Assembly: GCA_011634665.1 (NCBI GenBank)
Contig: WAEK01000022.1
Span: forward strand, 1 to 64,000
Source: Mortierella sp. BCC40632
Taxonomy: Eukaryota; Mortierellomycota; Mortierellomycetes; Mortierellales; Mortierellaceae
Reading direction: 5' to 3'
Length of the DNA: 64,000 bases
The notes beneath the pieces were generated by a model. That model was given only the letters and a program-made list of their open reading frames with translations. It ran no database searches and was not told where the DNA came from. How positions within the stretch are numbered: position 1 is the first letter of the stretch; each line of letters begins with the position of its first letter. This document shows positions 13,201 through 26,071 of this stretch, in pieces. The position numbers and the translations under genes are program-made.

Positions 13201-14164
13201 TCTGTCCTATTTTGATGATGCCATCCTGGAATGACTTTGAATGAGTGCTTAAAATGTGGGGATGAAGTGGAAGAAGTCAGGGGAAAGATCACACATTTTT
13301 TTTTTTTTTTTTTGCGGCTGGCTGAGAGAAGGGCAGTGTTGTGCGGCATCATTAACAGGATTCCAAGAGAGTCAAGACTTCACCCACTGGGAGACCCCTG
13401 GGCACGCCACAAAGCCAGGATGCTTTGGGAAGGTCGTCGGGAGTGCTGACATGTCTATTTAAGGCCGAAAACCGGCACCGGATTGTCCAAGCGACGACAG
13501 CTGGCGGCCTAAATCCGTCCTTTGCTTGTCGTCCTTGACGCCATGCAAGATCATTTAAGCACCTCTCTTACTTTCTGTCCCTTTTTTTGATGATGCCATC
13601 CTGGAATGACTTTGAATGAGTGCTTAAAATGTGGGGATGAAGTGGAAGAAGTCAGGGGAAAGATCATTTTTTTTTTTTTTTTTTGCGGCTGGCTGAGAGA
13701 AGGGCAGTGTTGTGCGGCATCATTAACAGGATTCCAAGAGAGTCAAGACTTCACCCACTGGGAGACCCCTGGGCACGCCACAAAGCCAGGATGCTTTGGG
13801 AAGGTCGTCGGGAGTGCTGACATGTCTATTTAAGGCCGAAAACCGGCACCGGATTGTCCAAGCGACGACAGCTGGCGGCCTAAATCCGTCGTCCTTTGCT
13901 TGTCGTCCTTGACGCCATGCAAGATCATTTAAGCACCTCTCTTACTCTCTGTCCTATTTTGATGATGCCATCCTGGAATGACTTTGAATGAGTGCTTAAA
14001 ATGTGGGGATGAAGTGGAAGAAGTCAGGGGAAAGATCACATTTTTTTTTCTTTGCGGCTGGCTGAGAGAAGGGCAGTGTTGTGCGGCATCATTAACAGGA
14101 TTCCAAGAGAGTCAAGACTTCACCCACTGGGAGACCCCTGGGCACGCCACAAAGCCAGGATGCT

Positions 14165-16081
14165 AAGCGGCAGCGTGAGTCTTGATCTGATTTGTTCAGA
14201 AAAGAGAGATGACGATGGAAGGATGCATAAGCTAATGAACTCAATATGTGGCGCATGTTCTTGATTTCACTTTTGGTAACTTTTCGGCATGCCAGGAGAG
14301 AAAAGAAAGATCAGTCAAAACACCCATCCTGCAAAGACCAGAAGACGAGACTGAGTAGACGAGCCAACTTTTTTTTTTTTTTTTTTTTTTTTTTTAATGG
14401 CTCTGGTTTAATGCGTCGAGAAACTGGGAATGGGCTGTAGTGAGGTAGTCTGTTGGAGGCGAGGGTAGTGGCAAAGATGAAAAAAGCAACGAGCTGCAAC
14501 TACCATGCTCAGAGAGACGACACGCCATAACCTCTACTGTTCGAAGGAGAACAGAGCCGCTTTCGGATGGACGATACTGCGATTCAAAGGCCTATATAAG
14601 AAGTGGCGGGAAAGAGGTATGATTGTCTGAAAGAGCTACTCGGAAGAAGGCACTAGATCGGGGACGAACTGGCTAGGAGTGATGTGAAGCATACAGACCA
14701 GTGACAGCCAGCGCAAGGTATTCTTGGGCGACAACGCCTCGAAGGAGAAGGCATTATTGAAAGGACGCCTGAATAAGACTCCCTTACTCAGGTATTCCTG
14801 AATGCAGCCTGCGCGTTTGATGGATGAAAAAAAAAAAAAGAGCGACAAAGGGTGATTGGGTCCACTGTTCATGCAAAAGTCCCGAGTCCATCCTTGTACA
14901 TAGTCCTGTTCCTGCCGGTGTGTCGAGTGATAACTTTAGTCATCTAATGATCTTCTCGAATAGTCTCTTGTTAGACTCTATCATCGACCTTTACGTAGAC
15001 ATACTGCCTCTTCAAGATTGTTCCGTATTGTCGACCTTTCAAAAACTATCGCAGCAGGGCATTGCTTTTTGCCTCTACTCTTGTTTGTCTTTGTCTTTGT
15101 CGTTGTTTGTTTTTTTTTTTTTTTAGGCTATCAAAGAGCTCTATGACTGTCACCAACATGGGTGATTCCTTGTGCCGACGGTGTCGGTACATTATGGAAA
15201 TCCAAAGCCTTTGTCCTATGCCCCGAGTACATTTCCTCCTTGTTCCACATATTCCCTTTTTGCCTTTGGAGTGATCCTTTGTCCCTTTCCTGAAATCTGC
15301 CGCTCAAGTTGCTAGTGGAGAGAGTTCAGTGACGAATGGATGTTGAATGGGTGTGAAAGATGGAGACGAAGCATAACCCAAAAAAGGGTTCTCCTCCTTT
15401 TGGCTACGGATCAAAGTAGTCCTTTTTTTGCCTAAACTTCTTTGGAATATTTGGTAGTTGCAAAGTAATGTCTAGTAGTATAGAGTCTCTCAAGTCAAGA
15501 GATTTTATGTCGGACGGGGGATCCATACTGCCTTAGTGTTGAACAATCAATAAGTATAGTCAGCCATCGCATGAATCCGATCTTCCACTTCATTGCAATG
15601 ACTTGACCTTTCTTTCCTGCACACTTTAAATAGCCATTTGTTGCTCCTTGTTCATCTAAGAAGTCAACGCGTCTAAACTGCTGCCGCCGAGAGTAACTCA
15701 TAGTCCGTGGAAAGGTGTTGCTATCCATGAACGCTACCGCTGTAAGATTGCGGTCTGATCTTGATTTCCGACTCAGTAACATAGAGAAATAAAACGGAGA
15801 GAGGGTCAAGGAGTAGAGGTTAGTGGTTGGTCCCTCCATAATCATTTAGTCCGCACTGGTAATTCTAAAATAGGGTACTACTCGTAGATATTTGTGATCT
15901 ACTGCTTAAACAGTAAGCAACAGCATGGCCAGTCAACCAAAGTATCGGGCCATTCGGTATTATCACAATGTAACAATTGGCAGCACTGACAAAGCATCGC
16001 TCCGCATGGAGCAAGAGTGCCGCCCAATATCCTATTTGTTGCCAGAAACCAGTATAGACTCTGGTTCAAGCAAGTCTACTG
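14165..16081. other. non-coding stretch after the array
   Basis: The repeat stops abruptly after CCAGGATGCT. No open frame here resembles a known protein or extends through plausible splice sites. A poly-T of 25 lies at about 14371-14395, and a TATA-like CTATATAAG lies near 14591 with no gene that I can attach to it. The longest frame (minus, 15495-15845, 116 codons) is unrecognised and isolated. Confidence 0.5.
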
Positions 16082-16089
16082 GCAATAGC

Positions 16090-16253
16090 CAGTGTTTCTC
16101 AACGAGACGGATTTCGTTCGAGAACTCGTTTCGTTTTGTTAACGTTTCGTTTCGATAACAGCCATTTACAGGGAATTAGTACAGGCTTAACGAAACGAGT
16201 CCGCGGCTTAACGAGACGAGATCTTGACTTTTTCTGTTCGATAAGAAACACTG
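16090..16253. mobile_element. hAT-type MITE (non-autonomous DNA transposon)
   Basis: The 164-bp element begins CAGTGTTTCT and ends AGAAACACTG, a perfect 10-bp terminal inverted repeat. It is flanked on both sides by the identical 8-mer GCAATAGC (16082-16089 and 16254-16261). An 8-bp target duplication with termini starting CAGTG is the hallmark of hAT transposons. The interior carries further inverted motifs, with AACTCGTTTCGTT on the left and AACGAAACGAGT on the right, so much of it could fold into a hairpin. It has no coding capacity and would need a hAT transposase supplied elsewhere. The perfect target duplication suggests a fairly recent insertion. Confidence 0.9.
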
Positions 16254-16261
16254 GCAATAGC

Positions 16262-17449
<1,188 letters not shown>

Positions 17450-18066
17450 ATGGAGTCAAAGAAGCGACCGAATTCTGATGGCGCTGAGGATCCTCCAGAG
17501 TCGACAGCAGTAACCAGCATTACTCTAGCCAGGCAAACGCAGGGTGATAATCAACCAGCAGATCCTCCATCCGATCAGGCATTATCAGAGTCAAATCAGT
17601 CCATGGCGGTGGATACCGCTCCTATATCGGACGGCGCTGTTGCCACTATTGCTAGCGAGAGTGTGCCTGTACCCGAAGGCAACAAGCGAGTGAAGCTGAC
17701 GCTCGATTCAGAAAAATCAGGCGCTGACTACTCGCCCTCGGTAGATCTTGTAGATCCTTCCCTGGAGAAGAAAGGTTTGGCGGACTGGGTGAACCGATTG
17801 GAAAGCGAGACCAAAGGTACACTTCTCTTTGACTTTATTTGTTGCCTGCTAATCCGAACAGTAAAGATTGCTCAGCTAACATTTCTTATTCTCGGATGTG
17901 ATCGCCCGATGAAATAATATTTTGCTGCTGTAGACACTGCAGAAATGGACACAAATGTACCCCAGGAGCAGACTTCTGGTGAACCGGGACAAGGAGGTCC
18001 GTCCTCTGACTCTGTTCAAGGCAAGTGTCAAGAGCTGGGCAAATTTTGGAGCAAGTGTGCAGCGAA

Positions 18067-18118
<52 letters not shown>

Positions 18119-21100
18119 CCTCTTCAAGGACATACCCAGGGCCAGGCCATGAGTGTGCCGTGCTTGCAGATCTCCAGGGAGTAGCAATCACAAATGTAAA
18201 CTCGATCTAACTCGGGGTAATACCCATTCTTTGTAATCTATCCCAACAGCCAAAGATCAAGAGCAATCGGCTTCAAAAATTGAGAGCATGACTGTCCCGT
18301 CCAGCGTCGAGGCTCCTAAAACTACCACTGATACCACGACCCAAGGAGACGGCGCCCCTTCGAATCTACAGGATACCGGTGCCATCAATATTTGCGACTC
18401 TATCCTCGCTGTGCCCTCTCTTTCTGAGCCTATGGTCACCACATTGCAGACGCTCGAGAATAATATCAATGTCCCAACCCCAACGGAGGATATTCCTACT
18501 GACACTGGGCTGCCAAAGCCTTCCGCAGCGAGTCATGTACCAGAGTCAGCCTCTGATCCACCCCTAGGTATTCAACCAGATCCAATCCCCACTCCTGGCA
18601 CAAGTGATGTGGTTGACGAGTCTCCGAAGAGAGAAGGTCCTCCAGAAAGCTCAGAGTCGACTGGCCTGAGCGAGTCGGATCAGAAGGTCACACAGGAAGG
18701 TAGTTCAACTAACGAGTCAGATCCAGTCCTTCAGAAGGAGGTAGCTAGTGGCTCCAAGTCGGCCGAGGCTCAGTCTGATCTTACAGCATCAGCGTCCAAA
18801 CCAGCAGCGGTTGTTGAGTCGGCTACAGGACATGATGTGTCTCAATCTGATGTAGGCAGTGCTCATGTCAACCAGGATCCAGAATCGAATGCCTCTTCAA
18901 ATCAACAAAAGCCCGAGGCTCCTACTCCCGATACCGTTCCAACTCCAAAGGCAACTGACAGCACTTCCACTACGAACGTAGACACCACAATGACTACCTT
19001 AACAGCAACCTCTGGAAAAGACGAAGGATCGTCAGGAGCTGCATCGTCATTTGTCCAACTGCCATCCCTAACAGCATCCGAGGACTGGCAGACTGAACCG
19101 GATTCAAGTCAACCCCAGCAAAAGCCTACAGATTCTAAGTCGCTACCTCCATTGAGTTCCATCTCTGGATCTCCAGCGCCACCAACAAGTCAGCCAAGGA
19201 GTACAATGTCACTCTCTGCGCTCTTGACCTCGAATGAAGATGACAGTGAACAGGAACGCCTGCATCCCAAAGGCGCAATCTCTCGCAACATCTTTGAACC
19301 CTTCGAAAATCCCTCTCCAGGCTCCCCACAGTCTCCTCCCCCTTCACTTCAACCGTCGTCAGCCATGCCTGCTCAACAGCAACGATCGACCCCGCCGCAG
19401 CCACGGCAGCCGTCGCAGCCGCAATCAGAATCGCAACAGCAGTCACTCCCACAAAAGCCTTCACAGGGAACAAAGCCTGCTCAGTCACCATCTATTTCAC
19501 AGCAACCCCAGACTGCCAATATTCCATCAACGAATTCTTCCGCCTCCAGCCGCCCTTACACCGGAAGTGGTCGCTCCTCTGGCAGCCCACATCGCCAGAG
19601 AGAGGGCTTTGAGGGACACGGAGTTGATGTTCCTAATACGCAGGCAACTCATGGATATCACCGCCCCTTGACAGACCCGCATAGCTTTCCAGCTGGAAGA
19701 TATCAAGATCTTCCACCTACGCATTCGCGAGGTGTCAGCTCGAAGGATTACTCCCAAGATGAAGTCATGGAATCTGGAGGGACTAGTGGATTCTCTGGTC
19801 AGCGAGGTCGTCATGCTTCCCCTATGGGAACTCGGTTAGGACAGGAACCAGCCAACGGATCAGGCGCCAGTGCAGGTAGTGCAGGACTTAGTAGTCCCAA
19901 TATGAGTGGCTCCACTAGCAGCACTCCAAACACCAAGCTGCCTAGCCTCGGCTCAATCACTGGTATTCCTCCAGCTCACGCACATGATCCACCAAGTCAG
20001 TTCTCGGACCCACATCGTAATGATTTTAGGCATGGATCTGCCCCTGGACGATCCGGCACTCACTCTGGTTCGCAACATCAGCCCACAGGCACCAATGGAC
20101 ACCTACAGTATTCTTCTGGAAACCCATCAACGCATGCACCTTCAGTGCTTTCTCCCAATCCAATGATGTCTCACCAGGGGGCTCCCAGCCATTATCCAGG
20201 AAGCTCTCATCCTCGTCTTATCGTGAAGAACAATACGAACCTAAACCTGGAGAACCGGCCCGAGCTGTTCCTTGGTAAGGAGCCCTTTTCGCTCGACTGT
20301 TTGTAGAGGAAGACCACATGGACTAACCGAGATTTTCGGGTAATACTTTTCTTCTTCTTCTTCTTCTTTAAACCTCGATAGGGTACTATCGTTATGACCC
20401 TTCACTGCTGCTGCCTACGATGGAGGGTAAAGAAAACTCTTTGTTTGAGGTTCGGATAGCATCCTCCTATCTGACTTATGACAACGTCAAGGTCAAGAAG
20501 CGTGAGGTCTGGGGAACAGATGTCTATACGGATGATTCGGATATTGTAGCCAGTAAGTGTTTTCTCACCAATGACACAACCCAGAAATCTGCCTCTGCTG
20601 ATTCATTCTTGGTTTTAACACAGACTACATGGAATTTGCCTCTTCCGCCCCTCGATCTGTAGTGATGATCCACTCAGGCTATTACATACCTCCAACGAGC
20701 TCAGTCAGTCGTGAACAGGATTCGTTGCAACCAAAGGGTCTCCAGCACAACTTTGCTCCTTACCCACTGAAGCACATTTGCCCTGGATACGACCTTGCTG
20801 TAACACTCCGTGTGTTGCCCAAGTTGGTTCGATACCAAGGGACAATTCGAAATAGGGTCAAGAGCCGCACATGGAACACCAGCCACGATGGAGCTAGTCT
20901 CCGAGTCGAGTCAATTCGTAAGCTTACTGCTGGCGAAGCCCTGAACCGTGGGCGTAGCCAGAGTAAGAGACGGATGAAAGAGAATAACACGGAGCGTCAA
21001 CGTGTCCTGGCAAATATCCATGATGAAACGACTGAGAGCCTTCAGAATGAAAGAGCCATGCGCACTGCGACTTTTGAGTTTACACATCAGGGAGACCCAT

Positions 21101-22633
21101 GGTAAATAATCTAGAGCAAAAAAAAAAGGGACTCATCTTTTTTTTTTTTTTGCTCGCGCGTTCTATCGTCTTTCAAGCTAATGTCATGTTTGTTTGTCTT
21201 TTGGGATTATTAGCTTCAAGTACTCGCCCGAGCTTGTCATGGACCGACATGACGGCCTGTCACGCAAATGGACTAGTTGGAGATTAAAGAAAGAAGTGTT
21301 AATTTTGGAGAATGATGAAGAGCGGTACGAGATTTCACTTCAACACCAAGCAGGCACGGACTCAAGGCGGTTCGACCAATACAGGTTTGCCGTCATTTCA
21401 CCCCGGACATCTCTCTCGAGCTGGAGCAAGGCTAGTTATCCTCTCGAGTCTCCAAAGCTTTCAGAGGTACTCTACGAAGATCTGGATTGGCAAGATTTTG
21501 AATGGGTCGAGCGAGGTGTTGTCGTTCAGCCAAGTTCACGTTCGAAAACAAATGGGTTCAGTCACGATGGCCGTAATGGTACCGGCAATAGTACTGTGGC
21601 TTCATCCGAGCTTTCGATGGAGGGTATCGAGTCGACGGATGTAGCATCTAATCCCGCCACTACTCTAATAAGGGATGAAAATGCGTCTTCTTCGAACATG
21701 GATGTGGACCAAACTGAGTCAGGCGTGCCTCAACCCAAGCAACTGGCTGGTGTCTCGGGGGGTGAATCCGCCTCAGGAATGTCAGTATATGCTCACCATC
21801 AACAACAACAGCAACAGGATGGCGTCTTTTGCGTAGTGAGTCGATTGTTCTGGCGGCCACGGACAGAGCAGCGTTCGCAGAGGATAGAGCCAAATTATAC
21901 GGAGAGTGCAGGTGCGACCAGTACCAAGTCTCCACAAAGTGAACCCCCAGCTACTTTTACGCCTCTAACAGCTCGGGCAGCGCCCGCGTCCCCTTCTGAC
22001 GAGATTAAGGCAGACCCAACTATCCAAATGGAGCAATTCACAACAGGCCTGGAATCCTCGGATTCAAAGGGAGGTTCTGCAGGCAAGGCCACAGGGGCAG
22101 ACTGCCTAGCACTGAAGCCGCCATCATCTTCAGAGGTCTTGATTGAAAAATCCACTGGAGATAAGCAATCCGTCCCTGTCTCGGAACCTGCGCCAGCACA
22201 ACCACCAAGCTCAACCTCGATGCCAACAGGCGCCCCTGCCTCGTCATTGGCGAATGCCACTGTTGTCCCGAACACCGTCAAAGGAAACGTATCGAAATCT
22301 CCAAAAGTGTCAGCCTCGATGGATCTGGATCCACCGACCGCGACCGTTGATCCTTCATTAACGCCCTCAACGAGCAGGACCACGACAGGGCCAGGATCGG
22401 CGGCACCGATGGAGTTGGCAAGCGAGACGAGTGGAATAGACAAGACAGCTATTTCTACCTCCGCATCTGAAGACGCAGGGTTATCCAAGCCCCAGTCACC
22501 TACAAAAGATACTATGAAGACACAAGACACGACTGAGCCTTCTATGAGTACTGAAACAGCTGCCCAATCAACTGCAGCCAGTTCTGAACCCGAAGAAGGA
22601 GAGCTGGAAGAAGGCGAGATAGCATCGGACTAG
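17450..22633 (+). CDS. RXT3: Rxt3-type subunit of the Rpd3L histone deacetylase complex
   Basis: The model joins 17450-17816, 17934-18020, 18250-20274, 20382-20552, 20624-21101 and 21214-22633, giving 1515 residues with consistent phase. About residues 824-1150 form the conserved Rxt3 domain: GYYRYDPSLLLPTMEGKENS, then YLTYDNVKVKKREVWGTDVY, then a segment ending near DWQDFEWVERGV. In yeast Rxt3 belongs to the Rpd3L complex, which deacetylates promoter nucleosomes in the nucleus. The rest is low-complexity and probably disordered. The first 820 residues are rich in Ser, Pro, Thr and Gln, and the tail ends in an acidic EEGELEEGEI motif. It is far longer than yeast Rxt3. The second intron (18021-18249) uses a GC donor. 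The start is the first ATG giving an open frame into exon 1. Family assignment is firm; the exact N-terminus is less so. Confidence 0.87.
18021..18249 (+). other. GC-AG intron of RXT3 carrying a T38A12 tract
   Basis: The donor reads AAG|GCAAGT, the classic context of GC donors, and the acceptor is CCAACAG. Phase 1 is kept on both sides. Inside lie 38 T (18069-18106) followed directly by 12 A, which can pair into a perfect 12-bp stem. Confidence 0.75.
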
Positions 22634-22648
22634 ATGAGGAAAAAAAAT

Positions 22649-22680
<32 letters not shown>

Positions 22681-22806
22681 AAGTCGAAAACGCTTTGTAG
22701 TGAATGTAATTTCCAGCGGCGATGCTTTTATTTTTTACTTTTTTATTATTTTTTTTTTTCTAGTTACTTTTAAAAAGAGAGAGTGTGGAGAGAGAGGGAG
22801 AGCAGT
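22634..22806. other. convergent 3' region between RXT3 and the aminotransferase
   Basis: A 173-bp spacer between two genes that end towards each other. It is dominated by an A-rich tract (AAGAAAAAG-like, 22640-22682) and then a T-rich tract (22725-22760). These would serve as poly(A)-type 3' signals for each strand. No terminator motif can be fixed precisely. Confidence 0.5.
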
Positions 22807-24262
22807 TCAAGGCTCCTTACGAGGGCGGATACCCTGAGCTGGCTGCATCCAACCATAGGAATCCTCAAGGTCTCCATTTTGGATACCACGCATTGCTGTG
22901 AAGAGTCTCTGGAAACCAGCACCAATGGCTCCCCTCGTGGCTGGGGTTCCGATATCGATTTTGGCACCATCACGCTCGATGGACTTTACAGGGGTGATCA
23001 CTGCTGCCGTACCACAGGCTGCAATTTCTTCAAATCGGTTTTTGGTAATGTCGGTGAAGGGAATGACGGCTGAGTCAACAGTCCAACCAAAGCTCTTTGC
23101 CAACTGGACCAAAGACTGCTTCGTGACCGAGTTGAGGATTGAGGGGCTATCCGGTGCACAGAAGACGGGTTGGTTTCCATGTTCAGGAGAAGGGTAGGTC
23201 AGAGCAACAAAGTTGGAGGTACTGAACTCATCCACGTTGGTATGAGTTTTGGAATCGAGATGCAGAGTGATCGCATAGCCCTTTTCTTTGGCGGCACTGC
23301 TGTGCTTCAATACCGGTGCATAGTTTCCACCCAGCTTGGCAGCGCCGGTTCCTAGGGGGGCAGCTATCGAGAGTAAGGAAGATCGAAAAAAAAAAAAGAA
23401 AAAGAAAAAAAAAAAAAAAAAAAAAAAAAAAAGAAAAGAAAAAAAAAAAAAAGAGCACGTGCTCCAGATATCAGTTATCGGTGTGTGGGAAAGGCGGGGG
23501 AGGAGAAGGAAATCAATCTAAAGAGACCCCAGAAAGTGTGTAATCCGATCTCTTCAGCTCGCCTTCCGTCTTAGGTTTAGATCTTCTGAATACGTACCAC
23601 GATCAAAGGTTTCGACAACCAGGCAGTCAACGGGCTTGACACCCGACTTGTAAAAGTTGCCGACAGGGATGACCATGACAATGAATGTAAACTCGGGAGC
23701 AGGGTAAAGACCGATCTCGGGACCAGTGCCAAGGAGGAGTGGTCGGAGGTAGAGTGCTCCACCAGATCCATATGGAGGGACGAACTCGAGGTTGTTGGCT
23801 ACAGCACGCTCGCAGGCACGGACAAAGAGATCTTCAGGAACAGGGGCCATCGAGGAAATGTCGGCAGAGTACATCATACGCTTGGCATTGACATCGGGTC
23901 TAAAGATGCGCACCTGGCCGTCCTTGCACCTGAATGCCTTGATGCCTTCGAAGCACTTTTTGGGGCGAGAGATAGATCAACGGTAAAAGAAAAGCAGTTA
24001 GCAAAAGTAACCAGCGGGTCATTGGAAAGGGCAGACATATTGAGGATCGATGATCTCTTGGTTTTCTTGTTACCTCCTGGCCATAGTTGAGAGCGGGAGC
24101 ACAGATGTGAATGTTTAGGTGAGAAGAGCGGACAAATTCACCCTCGTCCCAACGTCCGTCGGAGAAGACGTGCTTGACATAGCCATTGGTATCGATCCAC
24201 TTGAAGCCGAGGTTGTCCCAGTCGACAGCGGTTGTAGGAGCAGGAGGAAGTTCGCTGGCCAT
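22807..24262 (-). CDS. branched-chain amino acid aminotransferase (class IV, PLP)
   Basis: The model is the complement of join(22807-23363, 23598-23955, 24074-24262), 367 residues. It transfers the amino group between Leu/Ile/Val and 2-oxoglutarate. The N-terminus has FKWIDTNGYVKHVFSDGRWD, then CFEGIKAFRCKDG, RIFRPDVNAKRM, and PYGSGGALYLRPLLLGTG. The PLP lysine is K192 in AAKLGGNYAP, and EIAACGTAAVITPV lies near the C-terminus. These are the standard class IV BCAT motifs in the usual order, and the length is typical. No clear mitochondrial presequence is visible, so a cytosolic enzyme is possible. The second intron holds a long A/AG tract on the plus strand (poly-T in the transcript sense). 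It is convergent with RXT3 and divergent from PSMG3. Confidence 0.93.
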
Positions 24263-25102
24263 TGTGAAGGAGGAATCAGATGTGAAATGGGGAAGAGGAA
24301 AAAAAAAGAGAGGTAGATGGCAATGAGGAGAGAGGGAGAGAGAGATCTTTGAAAGCTGGGAAAGTGAAGAAAAGTGGGGGGATGTTGGAGAGGACGGCGG
24401 GTTCCTTTTATAGTAGGAGCTGTGTGTCATCACTTAAGACGATGAGTAACCTTCGTTATCCCCCTATCCAACCTAGTCCACACACCCCACATGTGCCAGG
24501 CTAATATTTGTAGCGGACAATCTGGATCTCAGCGCCGAGAGCTCGGATGATATGAAGAGACAGGGGTACAGAAACTAGAAGGAGGAGGAAGGATCCGTGA
24601 TTTTATCAATGCATATTCAAAGAAACTGCAGCCCGGCGCCCTTTTCTCTCTCTCACTCGCTCTCTCCTGCCGATCCGCTCCTAGAAAAGGGGAGAGTGAC
24701 TGGAGGAGGAGCCACCCTCGATAGACCTGGCGTAATACGCCACTGATGGACCGATGGAGCTTGGTTCATGGGGCTTATACACTGGTCACTGTGGATTGGC
24801 GTAAAGTCTACTCAAAAGGCCTCCATAGTCTCCATCGGCTCCCACCCATTTTTTTTTTTTTTTTTTTTCAGACACACTGGGTTTGGCAAACCTTTGTTGA
24901 GGACTGTTTTTTTTCTTTATGTTTGGACTGCTCAAAGACCTATTCGTAGGATGCATGGAGCATCTCTCTCTCTCTCTTCAACACTTCATCTCACTCGCAT
25001 TCGTCTTCACCCACGCGTGCGTGTAGTTCGCCCAATCTCATTCTACACACACATCAACAGGCACATACACCGAGAAAGAAAGAGCTCTGATTTTCTAGAA
25101 AC
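24263..25102. promoter_or_regulatory. bidirectional spacer between aminotransferase and PSMG3
   Basis: 840 bp separate two divergent start codons, so both promoters must lie here. It contains poly-T at about 24849-24868 and CT-rich stretches at about 24640-24665 and 24965-24980, typical of fungal core promoters. No TATA box or known activator site could be assigned with confidence, and no small gene was recognised. Confidence 0.5.
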
Positions 25103-25706
25103 ATGGCTGCAATCGAGGGTCAAGGCCGCTCGTTCCCACTTGTCAACAAACAGACTGCCAGGCTGGTCCAAGGCAGACACACAGAGGTGTTAGTCACCTC
25201 TTTTGTAGACAAAATCCTCATCGCCGTCACTCAGTTTGGCAGAGTTGGGTCTATTGTAAGGATGAATGCTTCATCCTGTCCTCAGGAGCATTCTGTTTTC
25301 CTAAAAAGAGCAAAAAAAAACTTCTTTGTGCTAACCGTAATGTCTATCCTTTTCTGCAACCTAGCTCCAGGCACAGATGGATCAGCAAGCGATAGGATAC
25401 TCAGGGGCTGCATCCGGGAACGGAGAATCCGAGGCAGGGGCAACGGCATCCGCACAGTTTTTACTTGGTGTAGGGGCACCAAACTCCAAAAAATCACAAC
25501 TCTACCACGTCTATGCCTCGCACCTTGCACAAATGATCACGCATCAGAATCCGCAGGAGACGCGGCCAGTGGTCCTGGCACTTGCACTGGCAATTGGGGA
25601 GCCCGACCCAAATGTGTCTCAACCATCGGACCAGGAAAGAATGCTGGACAGAGAGCTTTTTGAACAGGTTGTTGAGATGGTCAACGAGTGCTGCGTTTGG
25701 CTCTGA
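25103..25706 (+). CDS. PSMG3: proteasome assembly chaperone 3
   Basis: The model joins 25103-25255 and 25365-25706 for 164 residues, phase 0 at the joint (ATT|GTAAGG and CTAG|CTC). The N-terminal part NKQTARLVQGRHTEVLVTSF and the stretch DKILIAVTQFGRVGSI match the start of PSMG3, where a KQT...G..T.VV...F segment is followed by the HILVLVTQFGKMGTL type strand. The C-terminal helix ends in EMVNECCVWL, as in the animal protein. PSMG3 (yeast Pba3/Irc25) works with PSMG4 to place alpha subunits on the early 20S ring. It is about 40 residues longer than the human protein because of an internal Ala/Gly/Ser-rich insert after the splice joint. A CT-rich stretch precedes the start. Confidence 0.82.
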
Positions 25707-26071
25707 GGACCATAGCCACACACGCATCAGCAGGAAGGAAAGAAAAAATAATAAAAGATAGAGCAGCACACCCTTGAAAAACCAAGGTTTACTTCCGCGG
25801 GGTCGAGAGTCCGAAACATTTCCGAACACTGAGTGGTTTCCGTCTGTTCTTCTCCTTCCACTCGCACACACACCGGTCCACATACAATTAATCATCCCAA
25901 CCGCCCCTAATCCTCTTTTCCCTTTCTCTTCTCTCTTTTCTGACGACGACGACTCTCCCCTCCACCGCCCCCATCCTTGCTCCTTTGACCGACTCTAGTT
26001 TCCGCATTGCATCCGTCCCCAGCACCTTACATTCCGTCCCCATTGGCTCTCACCAGCCGCTGTTGCCCCAG
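25707..26071. other. spacer between PSMG3 and the dipeptidyl aminopeptidase gene
   Basis: 365 bp with C/T-rich character towards the downstream gene, consistent with its promoter and 5'-UTR. A frame continues upstream of the chosen ATG at 26072, but it has no earlier ATG. No other gene is visible. Confidence 0.5.

Larger units (their letters stand above)
500..14164. repeat. tandem satellite array, 37 copies of a unit of about 370 bp
   Basis: The anchor GTGCGGCATCATTAAC recurs 37 times, from about 516, 883, 1213 and 1503 through 13338, 13708 and 14078, mostly 360-390 bp apart. A unit runs in this order: GACTTTGAATGAGTGC, a purine-rich stretch, a poly-T tract of about 9-20 T, GCGGCTGGCTGAGAG, the anchor, GGCACGCCACAAAGCC, TATTTAAGGCCGAAAACCGG, and a pyrimidine-rich end with CTCTCTTACTCTCTGTCC. 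Copies are nearly identical except for poly-T length, small indels and two purine-block variants. Open frames of 60-100 codons occur in all three plus frames of most units, are interrupted by the variable T tract and end in no recognisable protein, so I treat the array as non-coding. It differs from CRISPR (units far too long, no unique spacers), and no rRNA sequence was recognised. Confidence 0.95.

Noticed and set aside
500..14164. CRISPR array or rDNA intergenic repeat
   Set aside because: Units are about 370 bp and contiguous without unique spacers, and no rRNA sequence is recognisable.
500..14164. Tandem SINE or poly-A retroposon
   Set aside because: The minus strand reads sequence followed by poly-A, but no Pol III A/B boxes, no target duplications and no dispersed single copies are visible in the window.
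58..14264. Dozens of frames of 60-137 codons in the array with shared endings
   Set aside because: They are the same DNA repeat read in several frames. They contain translated poly-T (poly-Phe), change frame with T-run length and lack any conserved domain.
14246..15845. Small genes between the array and RXT3
   Set aside because: Frames are short, low complexity or isolated, with no family motifs or splice partners.
25985..26071. N-terminal extension of the dipeptidyl aminopeptidase
   Set aside because: The upstream in-frame stretch has no ATG; the first ATG is 26072.
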